This document shows, in pieces, positions 38,001 through 51,200 of a DNA stretch of 64,000 nt (positions are counted from its first letter, which is position 1; every line of letters begins with the position of its first letter). Under the pieces are notes generated by a model. The model saw only the letters and a list, made by a program, of their open reading frames with translations. It was not told where the DNA came from and ran no database searches. The position numbers and the translations under genes are program-made. Source of the DNA: Annona cherimola (lineage: Eukaryota; Streptophyta; Magnoliopsida; Magnoliales; Annonaceae); contig CM059971.1 in assembly GCA_030490835.1 (NCBI GenBank), forward strand, positions 100,692,095 through 100,756,094, in the 5' to 3' direction.

Positions 38001-39270
38001 GTATCATGGCCGGTGAAGCTCATGCGCAATCAATCAAGTTGATACATGTTTATGATAGATGGGACGTATGTTAAACGAGGGGAACGGCAGAAGGGTTTGG
38101 ATTCTGATAGCGCGATGAGGAAACAGCAGAAACGGTTCGGATTCTTATGGCCCGATGGATGGATGGGTACTCGGGTCCCGTGATCAATTTTTGTCAGTCC
38201 AGCGATTGCATGACGTGGCCGCACCCCTATGGCCAACGCGGATTGGGTTGACCAGGATCTGACTAGGGTCCATCTGCCGCGTGGTGGATATGAGTTTGTC
38301 TCCCACTACAATCCTTCCTTCACCACATCCATTGAATTCGCACGTTAGCCGTGACTTGCACGCACGGCTTTTTAATTTTATTTTTTTCCCCTTCCTGAAA
38401 GTGACAAAGCACCACAGTTGAATTCCCCCATTAATTATATTTGGATTTTGGGTGGGTAGATACTCGATAGTAGATTGCGTCCAGCCACAGCCAGTCCAGT
38501 CCAGCTATGGAAACTGCAGGAATTTGGATCCCGGCCATTGATTCCTCAATGCCCGGCACTAATTGCTTATTACCTTAGAAACGCGGCGTGGAATCAGAAG
38601 ACAATGATGGAGGGATCCAAAAACAGTCGCTTTTTTAATTTTATTCTATCAGTGCGACCCATCAGGTGCATGTTGTTGCCGTGGAGAGATCATCGGAGGC
38701 TGTGGACATGGATTTTTGGCCGAGTGCGACGAGTTGGTGGAAGCCACGTGGCCGTGGAAATTGAGCCTAATCAATTGCTGTTGAGCCATTGACCGGTGGC
38801 GTGCTTTTGTTTTCCGTACTTATCTCGTAAAGAATTATTCAAAAAGGTGGATTATTTGAGTAAAGCTGCCTACCTAATTAAGCCAGTCGGGAATTACTGA
38901 TTAGGCGAAGAAAGCCAACGCCAGAGGAGCCTCCGAGAAGAAATTGGGGTTGAAAGAAAAAAAAGGTGGCAAGTATGAACGCGTCTTTGGGAGAATCTTT
39001 TAAAATTGTATTTTCAGTTCTCTCTCTCAGGTCTCATCTAAATCCTTCCCGATTCCCAGCCGCTGAGTGCGAATTGGATATTGGGTTCCTCTGCCCCGAT
39101 CGAGCCCGCCAATCTCACGCTGCATGCGCCGCATCAGGACGGTGGGGTGGGGAGGGGCAGTGGTGTCAGCGGCTTCTGTGGGATCTCACCTTGGTAATCA
39201 TAAAATATATAGCAACCACTCCGGTGCAGCCCGCTGTTTCACGTACGCTGGAATGTTGAAATACTTCCAA
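38001..39270. other. Spacer of higher G+C; no gene recognised
   Basis: Base composition is nearer to coding or promoter DNA at 38200-38800 and 39050-39250, but the open frames (up to 105 codons) overlap in several phases and match no family I know. It may be a gene remnant or an old promoter. Confidence 0.35.
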
Positions 39271-39510
39271 TAATCATTTATCTATATAAATAACACCTCT
39301 AAATTGTTTAGATCTTAAAAATACGGCTTTAAAATTAATATTTAAGTTAAATTATTTTAGTACGTTAATTTCATACTATTTTAAGATGGAGCATATACAC
39401 ATGCTAGATTTAGATGAAAATTAATATGCTATCAAAATAAATAATTATAAATATAATAAGCAGTGTAGATATTAATTTTAATACATGTCGAGCACATTTT
39501 GAAACTAGCT
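39270..39510 (+). repeat. AT-rich dispersed repeat, partial copy
   Basis: It shares AATAATCATTTATCTATATA, GTTTAGATCTTAAAAATACG, TTAAAATTAATATTTAAG and GATTTAGATGAAAATTAATA in order with the family at 56903-57291, and ends near AGCTGCACCGCTT. Confidence 0.5.
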
Positions 39511-40014
39511 GCACCGCTTGAATATTTTCCATATATTGCTTTTCAAAGAGTAAATTATATATTAAATTTAAATATAATTTTTACCATTCATAGTAAAAAT
39601 CATGATTTAAAATATATCATAATGAAAATTATAAAAATTAGATGGTGTTAATCGATAAAGTATAAAGAATTTCAACGGCGAATGCATTTTTTGATTTTAA
39701 GTCATATATAATATGACTTACATAAATTGGAACGTTGTGCAAATTTATGTAGAGCGAAATTTATTTTTAAGCCATACAAACCCCGTTACGTGACTTACGA
39801 GCAGTCGTAAAATTTGTTTTTTATTTTTACAAACGTGTGGGCCTTGTCTAACCTTTGACCTATTGAAATTTTGTATTTTTAAATTTATTTAATATATTTA
39901 TTTTATAAATAAAAAACGCATGAATACGTGTGCCAGCACATGTATCTATGTCCATTTTGTTAATTTTTTAAATTTTAAAATATCAACTAAATTCAAAAAA
40001 TTAGGATCAAATTT

Positions 40015-40130
40015 TTTTTTTTGATTACACGTAGATTATGTATGGAGCACTTGCTCCACCCGGGATTTGATACCGGTTCACGGGCATGAAAAGCCCGCGA
40101 GACTACCACGGCGCCAACAGCGCTGGTGTC
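40015..40130 (-). mobile_element. Very short tRNA-derived SINE (about 116 bp)
   Basis: Read on the minus strand, it begins GACACCAGCGCTGTTGGCG. It has an A-box-like TGGCGCCGTGGTAGTC and a B-box-like CGGTATCAAATCCCG, and ends ACGTGTAATC plus a short A run. It is flanked by a 17-bp perfect target duplication AAATTAGGATCAAATTT at 39998-40014 and 40131-40147. The body is little longer than a tRNA. It is unrelated to the SINE at 32705-33041 outside the box motifs. Confidence 0.88.
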
Positions 40131-40147
40131 AAATTAGGATCAAATTT

Positions 40148-41839
40148 AGTTGAGGACTATGCATCAATAAAAAATTTAAGATAAAAATAATTTTTATGAT
40201 TACGTGTGAAGGTATAAAAAAGACTCATTCATCTGTATATTTTAACTAGATAAATGTGAAAAATATTCGTACGTGGCTAAAATTATATTCGTTTTTGGGT
40301 GATAAATATATAATTTTTACTGATTTAAGATTATTTTAATATCTGATCTGTATTTTTTATAAATAGTGGAAATTATATTTTGAATCTAATAGATAGTTCG
40401 ATTGTCGAAAACAATAAAAAATATATAACTTTTTTTTTATGTTTGAGTTATCACGGTGGACTTCCCCTAGAAGTCTCTCCCTACAATGGTCGAAAGGGGG
40501 AGGAGAGAGAGAAGTTTTTTACTGTTTTCCCACATGATTGAACTTTATTTTATTTCATTTTTTTTATGTCTTTCTCGGCAAATCGGAAAAGAGCTTATCT
40601 TCAGTGGTTTTTGTAAGTAGACGGTTTCACGGCCCGCGGATAAAGGATTGACTTTCGACATTCAGTAGAACTTCAACTTCCTCATTTCATCCTTTTTTTA
40701 AAAAAGAAAAAGAAAAAGTAAAAAAATAAAAAAAATTCCTCTAACAATATAAAAAAATTTTAATTTTCAAAATAAGTCATGATGTAAAATTTTTTAAAAT
40801 CTGTATCGAAGACAGATATATTTAATGAACAAGTGTCGTTCGTTATCCCAATTCTGCAAACATTGCATTTTCAGCGTAATTTCAATGAAAATGCGTCGTC
40901 TACAAGGATGGATTTATAAAATTAAATTTATTAGTCTGTGTTTGGCAGCATTCATGAGCCGGTTGGCGCAACGTCCATTGGTCAGCTTTGACAGAAACAA
41001 ATGTCCAAAGCTTGGTGCGATCGACTTAGGTTTCGGTGCCCATCTTGGATACTCTGTGGGCATGCCTAATCCGCCCCCCGAAAATGAAGAGAAATTTTCA
41101 AATTTTAAGCACTTTTGCATGCTTTGTTGCGCAGGAGTCGATGAGAAAATTAGGGTAGGGTTGATCATTCAACGTGGGGGGGGGGGGGGCGTACCTCTGG
41201 ACTCATTGCATGAATCTAAACCGCCGATAAATGGGCCTCCGATAGTATGAATAATGCAATTTTATTTATATATATGTATGAATGATGCATTTTGAAAAGA
41301 AGAATTAATGATCAATCAATCTAGAGAATCCTCCTAGATTATTGCATTAGAGATGCGCTACTACAACCTCTCTTTCGCCGTCGAACATGCGAACATCGGT
41401 TAAGAGTTTCAGGGTCATCCGACTCATCCCACATGAAAGTGGGCCCACGCGTAAAAAAACCTAGCAGGTCACCGAACTAGAGTGACCTAAGTTTCCACGC
41501 ACGTCTCTCTTTCTGTCTGCGCACCAGCTACGCACGACTTACGCGAATTTGGCAACGGCCCATATTCCTAGGATTTCGCAGCAGATAACTGCTATGATGA
41601 AATTCAGATTCTACATATATGGATCGACTGTGAAAACTGGCCTCAATCTACGACTATAACTGAATTTAAAATGACAGAAAATGCAAACATCAGTCACATG
41701 GCTGTCGAAATTGACCTACTCTCAAAGTGATGCCTGGGAGTGGACCCAGAAACCTATTTTCCTTTTTTTTTACATGTACATAAATTAATAATTACATGGC
41801 TCGTTAATACATTTTAAATCATTCCAAATTATCACTGGC
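40148..41839. other. Spacer downstream of the phosphoesterase gene
   Basis: No gene recognised. A 141-codon frame at 40825-41250 includes a G run at 41177-41189 translated as poly-Gly and shows no family signature. The 3' untranslated region of the gene on the minus strand probably extends into the high end of this spacer. Confidence 0.4.
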
Positions 41840-42196
41840 TCAAATTCTTTTTCCTACGTTATTCTTTCCTGGATCCTTGTGGATGACAAAATGGTCCACA
41901 ATGCGGACAGCAGTGACAGGGTCCTGATATCCAGCGGCTGCACTCCACTTGCTGGGGAATTTCCTATGATGGCTCAGCTGTAGCGGTTGTTTTGGTTCTC
42001 TGTCCCAATCTGGGTCTAACTTCCATTCTTTTGGAACCTGTACAAGAAGAAGCGCACACCATCGTTTATTGACACCGAATGAAGAAGAACACAAGCCTAC
42101 AAATTTATTCAATACTTGGACTTCGACAAAACAGTTTTCTAGGTTCCTCAATTCGCACTATGGGAGAATTCTCTTTTTTTTTGGTTTTTTTGGTTT

Positions 42197-42227
<31 letters not shown>

Positions 42228-45200
42228 CCTTGTTTTGAGCGAAGGTGCACCCAGCTAGACGCCTCAAAACAGAATGGAACGGATCAAAAAGCCCCATCCT
42301 TTAGTGAAACAGACCATTTCTTGTTCCATAGAACTTCTGATGGAAAATTGTGCAGAAAACTACCTTATCGACCGCAAGAGTGAAGACTTCCAAATCACCA
42401 TCCTTGGTGATGTGGAAGCGGGTGAATGCTTTGTAGTTTGCAATGCGTAGAGAGGAGAAGGCTTCATCAAAATGTACGTGGAACCAGTTAATGCAAATGT
42501 ACAAGTAGCACCCTAACACCAGTGACACCACAGGGGTTGAGAAGACCCAGAAGTAGAGGAAAAACGATGCATAATAGATGATGGCGCCACCACGGGAAAC
42601 TGATGACATCCCTTCTTTACATATGGTGTTTCTTGTCACAGCCATGACCTGAAATGGTCTCAAAAATACCAAAAAGACAGTTAAGCCTCTAATGCTCGAA
42701 TACATTCTAAACTGGCTGCATGGAGATAGGTATTTAGAAAAAAATTTCCTCCAATCAACTGTCAAAAAGTTACATGCAAACAATACAAGTGGGATTCACA
42801 GCAGTGATAATGAATTGGATCCATTGTCAGAAGCACGGATGTTTACCACCAGAACAATTCTCTCTTTCATAGTGCTTTCTTAAGCTCTTCTTGGCTGCTC
42901 GTTGGTAGAACACAACCAACATGATATTCAACTTGAGCATCCCAATAATAGGGCTGGTGGATCATTCTAAAATGGAAGAAATGCTTTCAGGTAATAGGGC
43001 AGCTATATCCAAATTAGATGTACCCTAAATGCTCAAGTGTTGTCCAATTAGAACCCAAACAGACTCAACTAAGGATTGCTAGTTACAAATAAAGGCCACC
43101 ATAAAATTCGGATGCAACTCGTGTGGGGCTTGATGAATAATTCAATCTTTAGGTGATGTAATTGTTGGCATATGTGTCACAGTAGAGCCACTAATAACTG
43201 CAGAAGCTCCAGATAATTCTGGCCTATTTATGTAAAAACATGAGAAATGGTAAATGGCCCATTCATCATGTGCCTAGTGAATGTTGATTCCCCACTCAAA
43301 CCAGGGTTTCTCCAGTCATCCATGCAGTTCACATGCGCACAACCAATTAACAGCAGAAACGAAGCTCAAACTATGAGTGAACCAGCCTGTCAAATCCAGT
43401 CCGGCTTACATATCCGGTATAAATCCCTTAGGAACAGCAATTTCTCATAACTATGCATCGCTCTTTCTGGCTACAAACCAATTTCTTACCTCTGGAACAT
43501 CAAAAGCAGACATGAGATATTTTATGCATGCTGGGTAAAGGCCGAAAGTCCACTGTTCTATACGAGCACGTAGTCCTGTTGGATCTGGGAAGTGTTCACT
43601 TTCCACAGATCGGTACCACTCATAAAGAGTGTGGTAACCTGAAGCAGAACAATTCCACTCAACATTTAGAACTGAGATGATCAACAAAATAATAAATAAA
43701 TAGATCTTAACGACTTATCATTGCAGATGGAAAGACAGACACAAGAAAATATAATAATCATGGAAACAAAAACTAGCACATCAGCCCTTGTATGGTGAAA
43801 GAATAGAAGATAAACAACATGCATGAAGCAATAGCTTTTGAAAATGGAAATTACAACATGCGGACACCATGAAAGATCAAGGGAAACACACCTGAGGTAG
43901 CTAAGAGTTGATGGCGGATACATGTTTCAATACCCAGTTCCAATAGAATCATAAGGAGAAGAGCAGCCGTCATGTGGGCAGAAACATGAAGGACTGCAAT
44001 TGTAGCCCGCCGCTTTGGTGATACTTTGGTTGGAATAAATAAATATGCCAATATCAGCAATATGAGAGTTGCTGATAAAGAAACATGCGAGTGCTCTAAC
44101 ATGTATTTAAATGCACTCCACAGAGCACTAAAGAAACTACTCAGATGACCAGATGATGAATCATGCCGCAAGATGTAGTCGAGATTACACTGGAGGTCAT
44201 GTATGACAAGTCAATCAGCTCCAATAATTACAAGCAGCCAGGGTTACAGACTAGATAATAAGTTGAGTAGAAATGAGAAAAAACATGAACATCAAGCTTA
44301 TGCTAGTGTGCTATATTCGTGAAAAGGAAAAAACCTACTTGCCCAGACAGCCATGTGGGTGTGTGTGAGCACATGTGGAATACAAGCAAAAAACTCAACA
44401 TATAAATTCAATTAGCAAAATTAGGAGACAGCCATTTGCTAGATTACTTTAACCCATAGTCCACTCCAGGACTCAGTACACATCAAATTTCAGCTCTTAA
44501 AGCATAGAACCATCAGCAATTCAGCATATCACTAACGTGTACCCTTAAGCTCCAACATATATACCCAACTGGCAATTTGGATCACATCCCATCACTGAAC
44601 TTTCCAGCTTCACCTCCATGTAAGGCACACCTACTATACATTCACCCTTTCCAGTTTTTTCCATGCAAAAATTGCCTTGCCTTCTTGTGGTGCATTCTGC
44701 TGACAATCATGTACTCCACATAGCACTCTGGCCTTTCTATTTTGTCCTCAGCATCCCTCAGTTATGTAATATTGCCACTAATGCCAAGTTAAAACAGTCC
44801 CACTTCTATGCAATCAAGTTATGCAAAAGCAATTTCATATAACCCCTTCCATTTAGGGTGCGTTTGGGAAGTGATAAAACTTTTAGATAAAGGGTGTGTT
44901 TGGAAATGGATAAAATTTTTGATGAAAAGTTTTGGAGAGTAAAAGTTGTCAAATTATGTGATATGATAGGGGTAATGATGAGGAGTAAAGATGATAAAAT
45001 TAGAATAGATAGTTTAATTGTATGGGTAGTTGTGTAGAAATGATTAAAAAGTAGGGTAGTTATATGGGAAAATGTGAAAAAATGATTAAAAAATATGAAA
45101 AATTATAGAAAGTGAAAAGTTTTAGATTGAAAAGTATTAAGTTGACATTTTTTTCTCGTTGCCAAACACAACCAAAAAGTTTTTGACATAAAAATTTTTG

Positions 45201-48200
45201 AAGCAGAAGAAAATAATGTAATATGACGGGGTAATGATGAGAAGTAAAGAGAATAAAGTTAAAATAGATAGGTTAGTTGTATGGGTAATTGTGTAGAAAT
45301 GATTAAAAAGTAGAGTAGTTATATAGGAAGATGTGAAGAAATGATTAAAAAATATGGTAATTATGGAAGGTGAAAAGTGAAATTTTTTTTGTTATTGTCA
45401 AACAAACCCTTAATATTTTAAAGCTTGATAGGAAATTCACTCCATTCATTGTATTTAACATCGTTTCTTTAGCTAGGAGGCCAAGGTTCATCCAAATCAA
45501 ATGTGCAGAGCCATATTTGCTGAAAAATATATATTCATGGGTAAATTATGAAAATTGCTTAGATCCATTTACATATGTATTAAAATGTGATAATATTTTA
45601 TAGAATCATTCATCCACATAGTTATGATATTTTAGATGGTTTAAATGTTGAAGATACAACTTTAAAATTAATATTTAGCATTAAACTATTTCATTATGCT
45701 GAGTTTACACATTTTTAGATGAAGTTCATGAACTAACAATGACACTAAACAAATGAAAAGGGTTTCCATGAGAATATAAGTTATACTTAATAAAATCTAG
45801 ATGAAATGAATTTTCCTTCAAGCATCAAAATATTAAAAATGGAAAGAGTTACATAGAAGAGGGGTTTATAGAAGCAAAGGCCAAGTAAAAAAGCCTTAAT
45901 TAAGATGCCAAAAGGCCCAGAAATGTTAGGATGAACCAAGCTTGAACTCTTAAACTGCTGGAGTCATTAACAAATCTCTAACACTAGTGAACAACCTAAA
46001 TACCAGCAGCCCTCAACCTTTTTAGCTTTCCTTTCTTTTCTAGATTATCTTTGCTCCAACACAAAACATAAATAGGACTAAATTTCTTTTGTTGATAACT
46101 TGGGGATTTTTTATTTTCTTTTAACAACCAAAACTTAGATATTCAAAAAAATTAGACACCAGTACATTGTTATATCAAAACTTCTCTATCAGATGCATTT
46201 TCAATCATGATAAAGATTACACAAGAAAGCTCCTAGCCATGCTCCCATCATCCATTACGGTTGCACCATCCAGAATAACCTACAAGTTTCTTTCGAATAA
46301 TCATGTATGATATAAAATCATAATAGTTTCTTTCGAATAATCATGTATGATATAAAATCATAATCAACTGATATATGACTCTAGTCATATCAACCAAACC
46401 TTGCAGTAAATTTTTTTTTCTTCACACAGTTGAGAAACTGTAATCCATCCAATATTGAAGCCATCTAATATAAATTTTGCTCTTTGGTTCTTCACCTTAA
46501 GTTATGATAATCTCGGCTAGTTACTGTAAAATTTAGATTTTATGGAACAAAATCAGATTAATTATTAAGCCTGAAAACACATCCTTCGAGAACCATTCCC
46601 AAGCTAGAGTATGTACTGTATGTGCTGAGCTCGCAATTGAGATCATGAAATACCATCATAAATGGTCAAAATATTTGTTTTGGCTAATTGATGAGTTCTA
46701 TTTTGGCCCCTTTGTATATTGGTGGTTTTCACTGTGATCTGATCTATCTCGTGTCAACAACTGATCCAAAAGCTACAAAGCCAATAAAAAAGACATCAAG
46801 TTTCACTATTGTAGTCATTTATTCTCAAAAAATAACCAACAATGAAGCATTATATATGAAAACAGTGCTGCAACAGAAGAACATATCACCTGTGGAAGCA
46901 TGGAAAAAACTAGTCCAAAATATACAATGCCACCAATAATATCAAACTGCCAATTCTTCTTGCGGAACTTCAATATATTACCTAAAGCAATCTGGAAGAA
47001 AGAAAGGGTTATTGATAGAATTATTTATAGACATAAGAATGGGGAAGTATTTGAAAATGACATCTCAAACTTACCCTAGTTGAATCTTCATAAGAAGGAT
47101 AAGCAGCCTTATTTCCATAGGAAGTTCCATAAAATTTGTTGAAATTTCTAAAGACATGGGTTGGATGCAAAAAGGCACCACCGCAACCATTAACAAGTAA
47201 ATGTTGCACATAAACTGGTTTGTCTGAGGGAACAAAGGAGTGACGCATATAATGATGCAAATCCCCAGCCATTCGAAGCTTACATCTTCCTTTCAGGTAA
47301 TCACATATTAAGTGAGTCACATTCTTCCCAGTTGTGTCATTCCAGTACCAATCAAGAAGCCAACTAGGTTCATGTGTCATGACAATCACAGAATCATTCT
47401 CTCTGACCTGCAGATTTTCTCGGATATTAATTCAAATTTTCGAAGGCATCACAGGTTCAATGTAATGCTGTGCTCTAGAACAAATACCCACTACAATATA
47501 AGCTGTAACTAAAAACAAAAGCACAAGTAGTTTCCAGAATAGGATCAACTTCATACAAACATTTCCTTTTTGAAACACCAATTATAATGAAGTATAAGAA
47601 GTACATGGATGATCCATTGAATGAAACAAAAATTATGATCAGCGGGAGGGCTACCATCCAAAGCCAGAGTTGGTAACACGGCCATGCAACAAATCAATTT
47701 TCTATAGAAGCTTATATTCCAGTAAAAAGTAAAGGATGATAAAAGAAATAATTAATTTCAACATAAGATTTAGTACACATGGTGAAAAAATCAGCATAAA
47801 ATTTAGTGTGTGGTTGTGAAAATTTTGTTCTGCTTGTCTTGAACGAGGTCATCGAGTTCTATTTTTTACATCTTTCAAGTAGTCGAAATCCTACAATTCA
47901 AATTAATTCTCATAGATAAATCCTATGTCCATGTCGAGTTCTAGTATTCACTCACTGATTCTAGCAACTCAATATGTAGTTATTCTCTTTTTATCAAGCT
48001 TCCATGTGATGTCTAATGTTGATTACATTAGACATCTTTTCTTACGAGTCCTTGAACAGTTAATGACCCTTGATTCTTTACCATGCAGAATTGCCAATCT
48101 TCTCAACACGGGATTACTTCAAAAAAATCTAATCCATGTATATAGGGTGATGGTTGAGGTATGAAAAACTCAAATTTGTGTATACAGGTGACAGTTAAAC

Positions 48201-51200
48201 AATTGATATAGGTATGCATAATGTATAACCTATCAAAGAAATGATTTGTTGCACCAATTTATAAGGAACTGACATCTAGTTACTATGAATAAATAGCATG
48301 CTGAAAGAATAGTGTTTTTTTTTTTTCTGGGTAGATATCAATAAGATAGAGTACAATGGACATTTATCAGAAGGCAACTAGAAATAGAATGATTAATTAT
48401 AAAAGCACTCCTTCCTGTTCTGTTCTTTTCTTGCTGGTCTTTCAAATGTTAAAATTATTTCTGTATCTGGGAGTGTTTGGAGGGTTGAAAAGGTGTTCCA
48501 CATCACATACGGTTCCAAACCGCACTACTAAATGAAAGTGCCAAATTCACGCTGAGGGAACAAAGCCCAGGACATCTCCTCTTCATTCCTCTTTTTCTTT
48601 ATTCCCTCCTTCCTACTCTATCATTCCAACGTACAAATCCCTAAAAAATTATTGTAATCTACAATTCCAGCAATGACAACCTCCCCCAAACAAGTCCAAT
48701 ACTATCACATGCAGCAAGTCATGAACATTTAAAATGCAATAACACAAAACGAATTTAGGCTAGCTTGATCGGATGTACCTGACGTTTCAAGATTAAAAAA
48801 AAAAAAAAAAACCAGAGAATTTTAGCTATATGCCTTTCTGATCTCTTTAAGTGGTCAAGACTTAAGACAACAAAATTATTTTTTGACCAACGTTTACGGG
48901 GACAATTTCAATCGCGGACCTCATGGATTCTGTCAGTAGTTGATACTTGATAGGATTTTGCTCAGTAAAGATTTTATCTTTCTTCTTCAAATTTTCCATT
49001 GAATTATCAGGTTTCATCATACATGATCTTCTAAAGGTTTGTCCATTTTATGCAAGAGAGAAGAACTTATAACTTTGAAACAAATAAATAAGGAAAATTT
49101 AAAAGCTCATCCCAACAACTTTGGACATGCATCCAATACTTTGCAGATTCTCAATAAATATGTCATGCGTCACTTCTCTTGGTTCATTTTGGCAAATGGA
49201 TCATTCATACAATAACCTTTTCTTCTTGATAATAATGTTTCTTCTCCAAATAAAGAACTGACAATTTAGACACAAACTGCAATGAGTATACCCTTATGAT
49301 GGTTTGCAGAACAATAATAACTATGAAAACATTCTCTGTAGATTCATAGTCAGCATCCATCACATGAGAGTTCACTGCTTTAGTACTACTACTCTAATAT
49401 CATCTGTGTATCATGATGCAGTCATTTCTAATAGGAAAAGAGCTGACATGCAAGCAAGACTAATGAACAATACCTTGTTATTTGTAATTTCTGCAAAGAA
49501 TTTGAATTGGTATACATCAATATCGCCATGAAGAGCTTGGTCAAGACCAAATACCCACCATCCTTTCGACAGTTGTAGGGCAAAATAGCTCTTCTTCTGA
49601 GGCAGAAACCATCCACCTAGCCAGCTTTTATGGCATATGTACCTCATGAAGGTATGAAGACCATCGAACCAGTCTGTAAAAGACCAACATATCAGATCTA
49701 GGGCACCTATGCCAACAATGATAGGTAATGAGCCAATTATGAAGGATCTCCAGTCAAAATTTGCTCACAATAAATGGGCATGGTTAAACTAAGATACCTA
49801 ATGAGTGTGAACCAACCAATTTAATTGATTACTATGGCCCTTGTGGAGTTTTATTCCCTCACAGCCAGTTCAAATCCTAGATTCAGATCAATTTACCAGC
49901 CAACACCAAATTTCTACCACCTTTTATCACAAGTCCAGGAAATAACAGGATACACACCTGTAGCAGCCAATTGATTTAGAAAGGTGTAGGTGACAATGAT
50001 GACAAAAACGGTGAGCTGCCAAACATTAGAATTCCATATAAATCTCGCTATGAGTTAAGGCAAGTTGTCACATGGAATGTACATTTGAGAAGCATTATCG
50101 ATGATAACATAGCATTTCCAAAAAGGTCCATTATCATCGCATCAAGTATCAGAGTAAGCAACAAAGATTTGGGGAATGGTAACAATAAGCTTCTTCTGAA
50201 AGAAGATGATATAAATCATGGTAGAGATACATGGATAAAAAATAGAAAACTGAAAATTCAAGCTAGTGATGGATCAGAGGCATAGTTGTAGATACTGACA
50301 ACTTGGATGCAATATCAGCAAAAAATATTGAGATGTGAAAATGCACAAACCATGGTTTCCAGGAATAACAAAGCACTGAGGCCCATCATATTGCTTTAGT
50401 TCTGACACCCCAAAAGGCATTTCTGGCTTCTTTACAGCAATATGCTCAGGCTTGTACCAAGGTGGAGGCTGAAGAGCATATTCAAATGGGCAAAAAAGCC
50501 GCTTCTCATATGTAAATGCAGAAGGATTTGGATACCTGTACACAATTTAGAAGTTTTTTCAGAAAGACATATTAATAAATTTAAACAGTACCACCAAGAA
50601 ATTTTCCAGTCGAGAACTTCCTTACAATTCTTGAGAAAAGAAATTTAAACATCAATCCCAAGTTCACTAGAAAAGCTGTGGCCAGAATCATTAAGTGGAT
50701 TACAAAATTCCTCCTGCGTACACAGGAGAGAACGAGGTGCAAACACCACATCCACCAATATTTCATATGCCACATAGAGGATAGAATCGTGTGGATCCCT
50801 CAGGTAGATTGTGCTAATTACCTCCAATATAATAATATAAAACAAGCAGATAAATTTATTCAACAACAAAGAAAGCTACTACAACAAATTCTTCATACAC
50901 CAGCATATTATACCTGCACCACAGCATCTCAGTCATAAATTTGTACATTCATTTTTTTTTTATTTTAGTTAGCATGATTGAAATCAAACTGAATAAGTTA
51001 TATGACCAATTCGGTTGTTTCCAACCTATGAAGGTTTTTAAAATAAATGTAAAATTAAACAACCCCATCCAATTGAACTGCTGTCCTTACAAAGAAGACA
51101 CATAAATGACAACAATAAGGCAATCAGCTTCATAAGAAACTTCACACATTTCTTACTTAAGAACAAAGCCCAATTCCAGATAATCTGCTTCAAGCAGGCT

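Noticed and set aside
38475..38792. 105-codon frame in a moderately GC-rich spacer
   Set aside because: Several overlapping frames, no domain, no splice context; could be a remnant but is not supportable as a gene.
40825..41250. 141-codon open frame
   Set aside because: It runs through a G homopolymer, has no known domain and no conserved context.
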